DNA of 17,910 nt from CBDVBE01 sp964543525. GTDB lineage: Bacteria > Fibrobacterota > Chitinivibrionia > Chitinivibrionales > JANQEN01. The translations under genes were made by a program, and so were the position numbers. Location: assembly GCA_964543525.1 (NCBI GenBank), contig CAZIYW010000110.1, positions 1 to 17,910 of the forward strand. The letters run 5' to 3'. The notes under the pieces are model-generated. The model was not told the DNA's origin, did no database searches, and saw only the letters and a list, made by a program, of their open reading frames with translations. Shown here one piece after another: positions 7,477-14,603 of the stretch. Every line of letters starts with the position of its first letter. The stretch's first letter is position 1.

Positions 7477-8150
7477 GTTACCTCCAATGTTGTCGGTTCT
7501 TCATCTTCTTCATCACCGCGGAGAATAAGAAACGCTGCAACGCTTCCTCCGGTTGCAAGTAAAGCTGCGCCCCCGATAATAAAATTACGCCGCCTTTTTT
7601 TCGGATCTTTTTTCCGCCGCATTTCTGAAGCCCGTTCTTTGTATACGGTTTCTTTACCCGCAAGCTTATTGGCAACTACGCCCATTTCCGTTGTAAGAAG
7701 GTTTTCTATAGGCCCGGTATAGCTATGGGATACGGAGCGTGTTATTTTACCGGTCCGGACCGAGATGATTCGAATATTGATTGAATATGCGGAACCGACT
7801 TTTCCTATCGAACCTGCCACAATCTGCTCGATACCGAGTATCTGTCCCATTTCAACAATACACTCCTGATCCGTACAGGCACCGCTCTGCTGAAAAGCCT
7901 GTTCCTGAAGAATGGTTTCCATCTGCCCCCGCTCCATGACCTCATAACTCTCCGTCTTCACAAGTTTATCGCGAAGAACATCTGTAAGGGTTGCCGCTTC
8001 ATTTTCATCAATACCGCGTCCTTCAAGCGTATGAACAGCTATGAGAGGCTTTGACGGAGGTACAACAGTCGGGTTTTCCGCTGCGGAAATCAGTACTGTG
8101 AACAGTACCATAGCAATAATTGAAACAGAAACATATTTAACCTGAGACAT
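7461..8150 (-). CDS. Exported CsgG-like / envelope protein with C-terminal membrane helix
   Basis: The 229-residue product has an N-terminal signal sequence (~5-23). Residues ~34-165 match the small CsgG-like family fold common in FCB bacteria and spirochaetes: LIAVHTLEGRGID, then EAATLTDVLRDKL, YEVMERGQMETILQEQ, CTDQECIVEMGQILG and IVAGSIGKVGSAYSINIRI with VRTGKI. The paired cysteines C92 and C97 are typical. After a very basic stretch (RRKKDPKKRRRNF) comes a C-terminal helix (~189-211) and an acidic tail. CsgG itself forms an outer-membrane pore for curli; these small relatives probably do not, and their role is unclear. AGGA lies nine bases before the ATG, and a consensus promoter lies about 60-90 bp upstream. 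The lipoprotein gene downstream overlaps it. Confidence 0.8.
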   Translation of the reverse strand: MSQVKYVSVSIIAMVLFTVLISAAENPTVVPPSKPLIAVHTLEGRGIDENEAATLTDVLRDKLVKTESYEVMERGQMETILQEQAFQQSGACTDQECIVEMGQILGIEQIVAGSIGKVGSAYSINIRIISVRTGKITRSVSHSYTGPIENLLTTEMGVVANKLAGKETVYKERASEMRRKKDPKKRRRNFIIGGAALLATGGSVAAFLILRGDEEDEEPTTLEVTWQQQ

Positions 8151-8211
8151 TACGGTTAGTCCTTTCTTTATTATAACAGCTTTTATACCGGATAAAGTGA
8201 CTGTACATCTG

Positions 8212-8241
8212 ATTATACAGTGAATTTCATTAGCATGTCAA
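8212..8241 (-). promoter_or_regulatory. Near-perfect sigma-70 promoter for the CsgG-like/lipoprotein pair
   Basis: On the minus strand TTGACA (8236-8241) and TATAAT (8212-8217) both match consensus, separated by 18 bp. The predicted start of transcription is near 8205, giving a leader of about 55 nt before the ATG at 8150. The position and consensus quality make this the best promoter in the window. Confidence 0.7.
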
Positions 8242-8414
8242 TATATGTCTGGTAAATTTACACGGAAACGTCAATGCCAGATAACGTATCTTCTTTTCAA
8301 TTTTTTCTCCTCGGAAATTATCTGTTGCTTTATTTAAATACCTCAGAGAAGCTATTATTTCAGAGGGATTTTATGCTGAGAATTGAGGAATATTTTTCAG
8401 TGTTACGGAGGGAT

Positions 8415-9860
8415 CTACCGCGCACCTTTACCGGTTAATACAACTAAAAGGGTTCTGAGGATAATCTTTACATCCAGAAGGATGGACATATTTTCAAAAT
8501 AGTATAGATCATAGATAATTTTCTGTTTCACATCTTCGATGGTTGCGTCATATTTATGTTTTACCTGTGCCCAGCCCGTAATGCCCGGTTTCATTTTAAT
8601 GCGCCTGATGTACCAGGGAATCTCCTCTTTAAGTTTTTCAATGAAATAGGCACGCTCCGGTCTCGGCCCTACCAGACTCATTTCTCCCTTCAGAACATTG
8701 ATAAACTGGGGAATCTCATCAAGTCGTGTCTTGCGCAGGAATCGGCCGAGTGGTGTGATGCGGGGATCGTTTTCATCCGCCCATTTGGGGCCGGTAATTT
8801 TTTCCGCGTCATGCCGCATGGAGCGGTATTTTATCATGGTAAACGGCTTGCCGTTCTGTCCGATTCGCTCCTGCTTGAACAGAGCGGGACCCGGTGAGGT
8901 AATGCGAATGAGCAGCGAAATGAGCAACCACAGCGGTGCGCCGACGATCAGAACAGTGAGCGAGACAAGAATATCCATAATGCGCTTTACCTGTGCCTGC
9001 CAGGCAGGCATGTGATCCTGCAGCAGCACAATGAGAGGGACACCGAATATCTGGTGTGTTTTCAGGTGCCCGGAAATAACATCGAGCAGGGTCGGCACCA
9101 TGTATACCGTAACATTACTCTCGCCGCAGTATTTCAGTATGCGCAGGATTTCATTGGCGGAAGTTGACACATGGGAAATAATCAATCCGCTTATCCGCTG
9201 TTTTTTGATTATCTCCGGCAGGTTTGAGTAGGTACCGAATATCGGTAAGCCGCCGCATTCGGTGCCCTTCTTTCTACCGTCATCGTCAATAAATCCGATC
9301 ACCTTATACCCCAGGTGCGGATATGTATCAATTTCACGAACCAGCTTTTTCCCTTCATCAGTTGCGCCTACCACAACGATATTCTTTACCCAGATACCTT
9401 TTGAAAAGATCCAGGCGAGAAGCGTATGCATGGCAAAGCGGTTAATGGTGGCGGAAACCAGCATACAGGATGCATAAGTGGTGAGAAAGACAAGTTGCGT
9501 GCGGGTCAGCAGGGTCGGTCTGCTTCCCGTTGTCGCGAACTGAATAATTTCATCGGCGCTGATAAGAAGAAAGAGTATAAAGATACCGAAAAGAACCGTA
9601 CGGGCAACAACAAAAAACTCATCTATCCTGGACTCCTTGTACCAGTCACGGTACAGGCCGGTAAAAAAGAACAACAGAATCCATAAAACCGTAAGAATCA
9701 CGCTGGGAGTGATATAATCCGCAAAGAGGAGATCCGGATTATAGGTTTCCGGAAACAGGCTGCTTTTATACCGCAGCCAGAATGTGGCGGCAAAAGCTGC
9801 ATTGACGGCGAGAATGTCGAAGAGAAAGGTGATTATTTTTTCGAAAAATCGTGTACCCAT
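8415..9860 (-). CDS. Polyprenyl-phosphate sugar phosphotransferase (initiating exopolysaccharide enzyme)
   Basis: This 481-residue protein matches the WbaP/WcaJ/CpsE-type polyprenyl glycosylphosphotransferases, which move a sugar-1-phosphate from a nucleotide sugar to undecaprenyl phosphate at the inner membrane. Four hydrophobic segments lie in the first ~150 residues. A Rossmann-like middle domain follows (IVVVGATDEGKKLVREI, GYKVIGFIDDDG). A further membrane hairpin (LVSLTVLIVGAPLWLLISLL) leads to the catalytic domain: SPGPALFKQERIGQNG, FTMIKYRSMR, LRKTRLDEIPQ, GEMSLVGPRPER and KPGITGWAQV. Length and motif order are normal for the family. The start ATG at 9860 has no clear Shine-Dalgarno. 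It stands alone between thrC and the CsgG-like gene. With the glycosyltransferase at 5407-6246 it suggests a surface glycan locus, though the rest of such a locus is not here. Confidence 0.95.
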   Translation of the reverse strand: MGTRFFEKIITFLFDILAVNAAFAATFWLRYKSSLFPETYNPDLLFADYITPSVILTVLWILLFFFTGLYRDWYKESRIDEFFVVARTVLFGIFILFLLISADEIIQFATTGSRPTLLTRTQLVFLTTYASCMLVSATINRFAMHTLLAWIFSKGIWVKNIVVVGATDEGKKLVREIDTYPHLGYKVIGFIDDDGRKKGTECGGLPIFGTYSNLPEIIKKQRISGLIISHVSTSANEILRILKYCGESNVTVYMVPTLLDVISGHLKTHQIFGVPLIVLLQDHMPAWQAQVKRIMDILVSLTVLIVGAPLWLLISLLIRITSPGPALFKQERIGQNGKPFTMIKYRSMRHDAEKITGPKWADENDPRITPLGRFLRKTRLDEIPQFINVLKGEMSLVGPRPERAYFIEKLKEEIPWYIRRIKMKPGITGWAQVKHKYDATIEDVKQKIIYDLYYFENMSILLDVKIILRTLLVVLTGKGAR

Positions 9861-9931
9861 AACAGCAAAAGCAAATTATTATTACAGATCGTAGCACGTT
9901 AAAATACGTTTATGAAACAAGTACGCAGTAT

Positions 9932-9961
9932 AGTATACCATTATTTTATTAATAACAGTAA
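9932..9961 (-). promoter_or_regulatory. Candidate promoter for the sugar transferase gene
   Basis: On the minus strand TTACTG (9956-9961) and TATACT (9932-9937) are separated by 18 bp, giving a leader of about 65 nt to the ATG at 9860. The spacer is AT-rich, so chance matches are likely and confidence is moderate. No clear terminator for thrC is visible in the same 120-bp gap. Confidence 0.4.
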
Positions 9962-9980
9962 CTTTAAATGTATGGTTTGT

Positions 9981-11327
9981 TCAGGTAATCGTTTTCTGAA
10001 TATAGGCCAGAATTGCATCAGCATCGGCAGCCATTTTCACCGGACTGTTTTTATACCCTTCCGTGGGAATCTTCCGGTGCCCCGACACGGTTGAGGTGCG
10101 TTTTACGTCAAGGTAAAGTTCGTCTCTGTGGAACTCGACGGTATAATCCGGATCTTTCAGCAGGTGTCCCGTCAGGATGCAGACCACGTTATCCGACGGG
10201 TTGATTGTTCCCTGCGCCACCAGTTTTTTACACCCTGCAACCGTTGCGGCTGAAGCCGGCTCGGAGCCGATACCGTCGATTCCGATTCTGCTCTTTGCCC
10301 GGGCAATCTCTTCTTCAGAGACCTGCTCAACGCAGCCGTCGGTATAATCAATGGTGAACCAGGATTTGTCAAAGCTGACCGGATTGCCGATTTTTATGGC
10401 GGTTGCGCGGGTGTGCGCGTCGACCGGTTTCAGGGTACGGTCATTTCCTGTATAACTCAGGTACAAAGGATTTGCCCCTTCAGCCTGAATGATTGCTACC
10501 CGTGGCACTCTGTCGATGAAACCGGAATCTTTCATCTCGGCGAAAGCTTTGCCGAAAGCGCTGTTATTTCCCAGGTTGCCGCCGGGAACAATGATCCAGT
10601 CGGGAACCTCCCACCCAAGCTGATGTAGCAGCTCGATCATAATGGTTTTCTGGCCTTCAATGCGGAAGGGATTAATCGAATTAAGCAGGTATATTTCAGC
10701 CTTTTGACAGACTTCCTCTACAATTGCCATGGCCTTGTCGAAATCGCCTTTTATCTGAATTGTCAATGCGCCGTAGTCAAGGGCCTGGGAGAGTTTGCCG
10801 TAGGCAATTTGTCCTTCGGGGATAAAGACAACGCTGCGCATGCCTGCCCTGGCTGCATAGGCGGCCATTGAAGCGGACGTGTTGCCCGTAGATGCGCAGG
10901 CGACCATGCGGGCGCCGATTTTTTTCGCCATGGTAACCGCTGTGGTCATGCCGTTATCCTTGAACGAACCGGTAGGATTGCACCCCTGATGTTTTACCGT
11001 GAGGCGTCGCATACCGGTATACTGTGCGCATCGCGGCATGTCGTACAGGGGAGTGTTTCCCTCCGGCATGGTGACAATATCCTCATAGGGCGCAAACGCG
11101 GGAAGGAATTCGCGGTAGCGCCATACCCCGCTTCGGTCAATCGGCTGCCATGAGCCGGCACGGTCGTCAAATACCTTTTTCAGCGCGGCACTGGTTTGAG
11201 GTGTAAATCGATCGAGAGGGTTGACAACCTCCAGGATGGCTCCGTCATCACTGCGGTAGCGTATATCGTCAAGTGGATACCTGATATTCCGCTTGTCCCC
11301 GAATGGTCTCAAATATGCTTTTTCCAT
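9981..11327 (-). CDS. thrC: Threonine synthase
   Basis: The enzyme converts O-phosphohomoserine to threonine with pyridoxal phosphate. The product has 448 residues from the ATG at 11327. The PLP lysine is K123 in GCNPTGSFKDNGMT. VACASTGNTSASMAAYAARAG, the phosphate-binding IIVPGGNLGN and the GIGSEPASAA segment are also family features. The start is set by AGAGG seven bases before the ATG at 11327, partly overlapping the hom stop codon; a TTG at 11348 in frame is less likely. The start lies 11 nt after the last base of hom, so hom and thrC form one operon. Homoserine kinase (thrB) would be needed between the two steps and is not in this window. Confidence 0.95.
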   Translation of the reverse strand: MEKAYLRPFGDKRNIRYPLDDIRYRSDDGAILEVVNPLDRFTPQTSAALKKVFDDRAGSWQPIDRSGVWRYREFLPAFAPYEDIVTMPEGNTPLYDMPRCAQYTGMRRLTVKHQGCNPTGSFKDNGMTTAVTMAKKIGARMVACASTGNTSASMAAYAARAGMRSVVFIPEGQIAYGKLSQALDYGALTIQIKGDFDKAMAIVEEVCQKAEIYLLNSINPFRIEGQKTIMIELLHQLGWEVPDWIIVPGGNLGNNSAFGKAFAEMKDSGFIDRVPRVAIIQAEGANPLYLSYTGNDRTLKPVDAHTRATAIKIGNPVSFDKSWFTIDYTDGCVEQVSEEEIARAKSRIGIDGIGSEPASAATVAGCKKLVAQGTINPSDNVVCILTGHLLKDPDYTVEFHRDELYLDVKRTSTVSGHRKIPTEGYKNSPVKMAADADAILAYIQKTIT

Positions 11328-11337
11328 GAGATAACCT

Positions 11338-12642
11338 CTAATCTTCAATGCGGATTATCCGGGTTTTCCGCCGGATAAAGTCCTGACGCTCTATTTCCGC
11401 GATTGCTTTCTGCAGATTGTTTTCATTTGCCTCATGGGTAATCATTATCACCGGTACAAACTCGCCGGTGGATCGCTCCTTCTGCATGACCGAAGCCAGC
11501 GATATGCCGTGGTTTCCCAGTACCGTTGTTATAGCAGCGAGAACTTTTGGTTTGTCAACAACTGAGAACCGCAGAAAGTACCGGGTGGTTATCGATGCCA
11601 TCGGCGTTATTGCCAGCTCATGGGCGGCGCTGTAAAAATCCATGGGTATGCGTCTGGGACTGCCTTCGGTGATATTCCGTGCAATGTCGATAATATCTCC
11701 CATAACAGATGAAGCGGTGGGCATCTCTCCCGCCCCCTTACCGTAAAGCAGTATATGGCCAACCGCGTCACCCTGTATGGAAACCGCATTGAATACGTCC
11801 GAGACGGATGCAAGGATGTGCTCGGTATGCAGCATGCAGGGATGCACCCGTACATCAATGGTTGACGGTGCCGTTGGATTCTGTTTTATAATACCCAGCA
11901 GTTTTATACAGTACCCCAGGCTCTTTGCCAGAGCAATATCTTCAGCCGTGATATGGGTGATTCCCTCAATGTATATCTTTTCAAACGGTGCATACCCGCC
12001 GTACAGCAGGGATGCCAGGATAGCGAGCTTGTGCCCGGTATCTCCTCCGCCGATATCGAGAGTCGGGTCCGCTTCAGCATAACCGTTTTTCTGTGCCTCC
12101 TGCAGCACATCGTTAAATTCAGCAGCTCTTTCCGACATCTGCGTGAGAATATAATTACAGGTGCCGTTTATTATAGTCCGTACTGAAATGATATCGTTTC
12201 CCAGCAATGATTCACGAATGGTTTTAATGACCGGCATACCGCCGCCCACTGCAGCCTCAAAGAAGACGGAGACATTGTTTTCCTCAGCGGTTTCAAAGAT
12301 CTCGTGGCCGTGTTCGGCAATAAGGGCTTTGTTGGCGGTAACCACGTGTTTCCCTTTGGAAAGTGACTGTAATACCAGTTCCCGGGCAAAAGTGGTTCCT
12401 CCGACAAGTTCAACAACAATCTGAATCTCTTCATCGGAGAGGATGTCATCGGCATTTTCCGAGCAGATGGCTTCCCCAACAGGAAGGTCGTTAAATAAAC
12501 CGGTATTTTTATCGGCAATTCGTTTAAATACCAGTGATAAGCCAAGCTTATTTTGATAAAAGGACTTCTGGGTGTTAAAGATTTTTATAACGCCGCCACC
12601 AACCGTACCGGCGCCGATAAGGCCTATATTGCATGTTGCCAT
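11338..12642 (-). CDS. hom: Homoserine dehydrogenase
   Basis: The enzyme reduces aspartate semialdehyde to homoserine with NAD(P)H, in the shared threonine/methionine branch. The 434-residue product begins with a Rossmann fold (IGLIGAGTVGGGV, residues 6-18). The dimerisation/catalytic region contains GGGMPVIKTIRESLLGN and INGTCNYILTQM, and the AEADPTLDIGGGD segment is typical. Residues ~355-430 are an ACT domain (FLRFSVVDKPKVLAAITTVLGN cut short here) that in relatives gives feedback control by threonine. GGAAGG sits about eight bases before the ATG. It is a monofunctional enzyme, with no aspartate kinase fused. It leads the hom-thrC operon, and its leader (12643 to ~12780) is full of dyads that could control expression. 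Confidence 0.96.
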   Translation of the reverse strand: MATCNIGLIGAGTVGGGVIKIFNTQKSFYQNKLGLSLVFKRIADKNTGLFNDLPVGEAICSENADDILSDEEIQIVVELVGGTTFARELVLQSLSKGKHVVTANKALIAEHGHEIFETAEENNVSVFFEAAVGGGMPVIKTIRESLLGNDIISVRTIINGTCNYILTQMSERAAEFNDVLQEAQKNGYAEADPTLDIGGGDTGHKLAILASLLYGGYAPFEKIYIEGITHITAEDIALAKSLGYCIKLLGIIKQNPTAPSTIDVRVHPCMLHTEHILASVSDVFNAVSIQGDAVGHILLYGKGAGEMPTASSVMGDIIDIARNITEGSPRRIPMDFYSAAHELAITPMASITTRYFLRFSVVDKPKVLAAITTVLGNHGISLASVMQKERSTGEFVPVIMITHEANENNLQKAIAEIERQDFIRRKTRIIRIED

Positions 12643-12655
12643 GACAGTTCCTTCC

Positions 12656-12669
12656 CTGCAGATCTGCAG
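12656..12669. repeat. 14-bp perfect palindrome just before the hom ribosome site
   Basis: CTGCAGATCTGCAG is its own reverse complement and abuts the GGGAAGGAA that serves as the hom ribosome site. It could act as a repressor operator or, in RNA, as a small stem that masks the ribosome site. Confidence 0.5.
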
Positions 12670-12679
12670 TTACTAAAAA

Positions 12680-12691
12680 AGGTAATTACCT
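12680..12691 (-). promoter_or_regulatory. Possible attenuator-like hairpin with T-run in the hom leader
   Basis: In the hom direction AGGTAATTACCT is followed directly by further T residues (TTTTTT in total). The stem is short, with few base pairs once a loop is allowed, so termination would be weak alone. An upstream GGTTACC (in the hom direction, at about 12709-12715) can pair with its GGTAA half, which would be an antiterminator-like alternative. A second dyad, TCTCCGGGCGGAGA, lies just upstream at 12718-12731. Confidence 0.3.
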
Positions 12692-12717
12692 CTCTCCTCT
12701 CCGGTTTGCGGTAACCG

Positions 12718-12731
12718 TCTCCGCCCGGAGA
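12718..12731 (-). repeat. GC-rich hairpin in the hom leader
   Basis: In the hom direction TCTCC-GGGC-GGAGA can form a five-base-pair stem with a four-base loop. It is the first of three dyads between the candidate promoter and the hom start. Confidence 0.4.
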
Positions 12732-12790
12732 TGTCGAAAATGTCTTGCCGCTCCCGGTGCAAAATCGTTTGAAAAAGCACGAACACTAAA

Positions 12791-12819
12791 ATATAACAGT
12801 TAGCGTATGGATAGTCGAA
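12791..12819 (-). promoter_or_regulatory. Candidate hom-thrC promoter
   Basis: On the minus strand TTCGAC (12814-12819) and TTATAT (12791-12796) are 17 bp apart. This would give a leader of roughly 140 nt containing all three dyads. The rest of the 316-bp divergent gap (12643-12958) contains no convincing gene; a 78-codon minus-strand frame at 12673-12909 has no family features. Confidence 0.3.
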
Positions 12820-12958
12820 CGTATCTCTTTTTTTTGCCTGTAAATATACGCGACTCTTATATTCCTTTAAAAGTCGGTTTTTATATCGTTGACGTGAACA
12901 GCTCTGCACCCTTTCACATCAGGCATTATCACTATACAATAAACAGAGGATTGCAACG

Positions 12959-14434
12959 ATGAAAAAACATCTGTCCCTGTTATATGGAGTGCTTATTATA
13001 ATAAACCTGTTTTCACCGGCTGAAGCAATCGAGGGTTTTTATAAAACCCTTTTTATGGACGGCGGTGTGGGTTTGAACGGTCTGAAAACATTGCCCGCTG
13101 CCGATTACCTCAATTATTCCTTTGAATATCTTGCCACAAATACCGTTACAATTCAGAATGGTGTTATGATTCAAAATGAGAATGATGAAAACGGGGTGCT
13201 GTTATATCCCGACGGTGAGCCCCGTTTCAAACTCTTTTTTTCCAACGGTGGCTGGATGGATGAGCACGGTACCAGTCTCGGTGAGGAGGGACTTGGGCGG
13301 GTCAGACGGTTTTACTATCGTGGCGGAAGTTACACCGGTGCCTGTGCCGGTGCATATATCGTTACTATTGACAGCTCAATTTATTATAATTTATGGCCCG
13401 GATCCATGATCATGGTCGGCCTTGCCAATACCACAGTCGGCGGTGTCATCCCCGACGATTCACCGCTGCTTCATTACTATGACTTCGGCAATGACCTCTA
13501 TATCGCCGACATAGTCCACAGCAGAGGAGGGTACGCCAGCACCCTGCCGCCGGGAACCGAGGTGCTGCTTATTCATGATAAGCCGGGCACCGGCCTGCAC
13601 GATAATCCAAGCTGCTGGGCCTATAAAGATAACGATACCACCGGACGCATTGTGGTCATGACCTCCCACCCTGAGAATGAGTCCGGCGGTGAGCTCCGCG
13701 ACTATACGGCAGCGGTTTTTCAGTATGCGTTTGACGGTGCCGCACCGCCCAGTAGTAAAGGATTTCTTGCCAACGGAGAAAAACGGATCATGAATAAATC
13801 AACCGCAGACAATGACCCTCTATATACAAAAATAGGGGACCGGCAGTATCACCACTTTATGGTTGATCTGACGGCCGGCGCCACCAATTTCGTGATTACA
13901 CTGGACGGTAACGATTCGTTTAACCTGAATCTATATGTTGCCAGGGATACCTTTGCCTTTGCAAGCCTTGCCGGATATGCGGATACTTCAGCGGGCTCCG
14001 ATAAAACAATCTCGATAGATAGTGCAGCACCCGGTGTATGGTATATCGGTGTCGAATGTGCTACCACTGTTGAGACTGAAATAGTGACCTGGGGATATGA
14101 GTATACAGGGCAGCTTGAGGTATTAAACGGGGTGGAATACACTATCCAGGCGGACTGGAACATAACCGATATTGCTATGAATCCCCATTCTAAAATGGGT
14201 GTGTCCGGGCTACTTGTGGTGCAGGTAGAAGGGAACACTGCAACAATCCGGGCAGGTAATTTACCTCCCTATTCTATGAAAATATTCGATCTCCAGGGCA
14301 GTCTCTGCTGGGAACCGCAAACCTCTCCGACGACAGTGATATACCGGTGGCAACCCGAAAGTCCCGGCATGTATTTCGTTTGGATGAAATCCGGAAAGGA
14401 TATTCTGACGAAACGGTTTACTGTGGTGAAATAA
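12959..14434 (+). CDS. Secreted amidotransferase-like (BPL_N type) protein with PPC and T9SS-like sorting domains
   Basis: The 491-residue product has a Sec signal peptide (cleavage near AEA, residue 23). Residues ~28-255 look like a class I glutamine-amidotransferase fold of the biotin-protein-ligase N-terminal (BPL_N) kind: a G-x-Y-x-G-x-C nucleophile elbow (GGSYTGACAGAY, C129) and a His-x-Glu pair (MTSHPE, H237 and E239), so the triad is complete. Residues ~294-375 resemble a bacterial pre-peptidase C-terminal (PPC) domain (YHHFMVDLTAGA, LNLYVARD, GVWYIGVE). Residues ~430-491 look like a T9SS type A sorting domain (MKIFDLQGSLCWE, SPGMYFVWM, KRFTVVK). AGAGGA lies eight bases before the ATG. 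The substrate is unknown. No biotin ligase domain is attached, so it is not biotin ligase. Confidence 0.75.
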   Translation: MKKHLSLLYGVLIIINLFSPAEAIEGFYKTLFMDGGVGLNGLKTLPAADYLNYSFEYLATNTVTIQNGVMIQNENDENGVLLYPDGEPRFKLFFSNGGWMDEHGTSLGEEGLGRVRRFYYRGGSYTGACAGAYIVTIDSSIYYNLWPGSMIMVGLANTTVGGVIPDDSPLLHYYDFGNDLYIADIVHSRGGYASTLPPGTEVLLIHDKPGTGLHDNPSCWAYKDNDTTGRIVVMTSHPENESGGELRDYTAAVFQYAFDGAAPPSSKGFLANGEKRIMNKSTADNDPLYTKIGDRQYHHFMVDLTAGATNFVITLDGNDSFNLNLYVARDTFAFASLAGYADTSAGSDKTISIDSAAPGVWYIGVECATTVETEIVTWGYEYTGQLEVLNGVEYTIQADWNITDIAMNPHSKMGVSGLLVVQVEGNTATIRAGNLPPYSMKIFDLQGSLCWEPQTSPTTVIYRWQPESPGMYFVWMKSGKDILTKRFTVVK

Positions 14435-14445
14435 TCCGCTCACCC

Positions 14446-14476
14446 GACAGGCAGTAGCAGCCCCCTGTCCGATTTT
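14446..14476 (+). terminator. Weak candidate terminator after the amidotransferase-like gene
   Basis: GACAGG (14446-14451) pairs with CCTGTC (14464-14469) around a 12-base loop, followed after three bases by TTTT. The short T-run makes it a weak intrinsic terminator, but its place just after the stop at 14434 is right. Confidence 0.4.
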
Positions 14477-14603
14477 AACTCTGAGGTATAAGGAAGTTAC
14501 CGGTCCTGGCGGAGAATCTGCAACCTCCGGCCCGATATAATATTTATTGCAATGAGCACCCATATTGGTTATCTTAGGTAGTAAAGGCACTCCGAGGAGT
14601 TGT

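Noticed and set aside
8341..8372. Possible terminator hairpin after the sugar transferase (CCTC...GAGG)
   Set aside because: Only about four base pairs match and there is no clear T-run in the gene direction.
12673..12909. 78-codon minus-strand frame between hom and the exported amidotransferase-like gene
   Set aside because: It overlaps the hom leader dyads and candidate promoter, has no family features, and does not contain the Thr/Ile run expected of a threonine-attenuation leader peptide.
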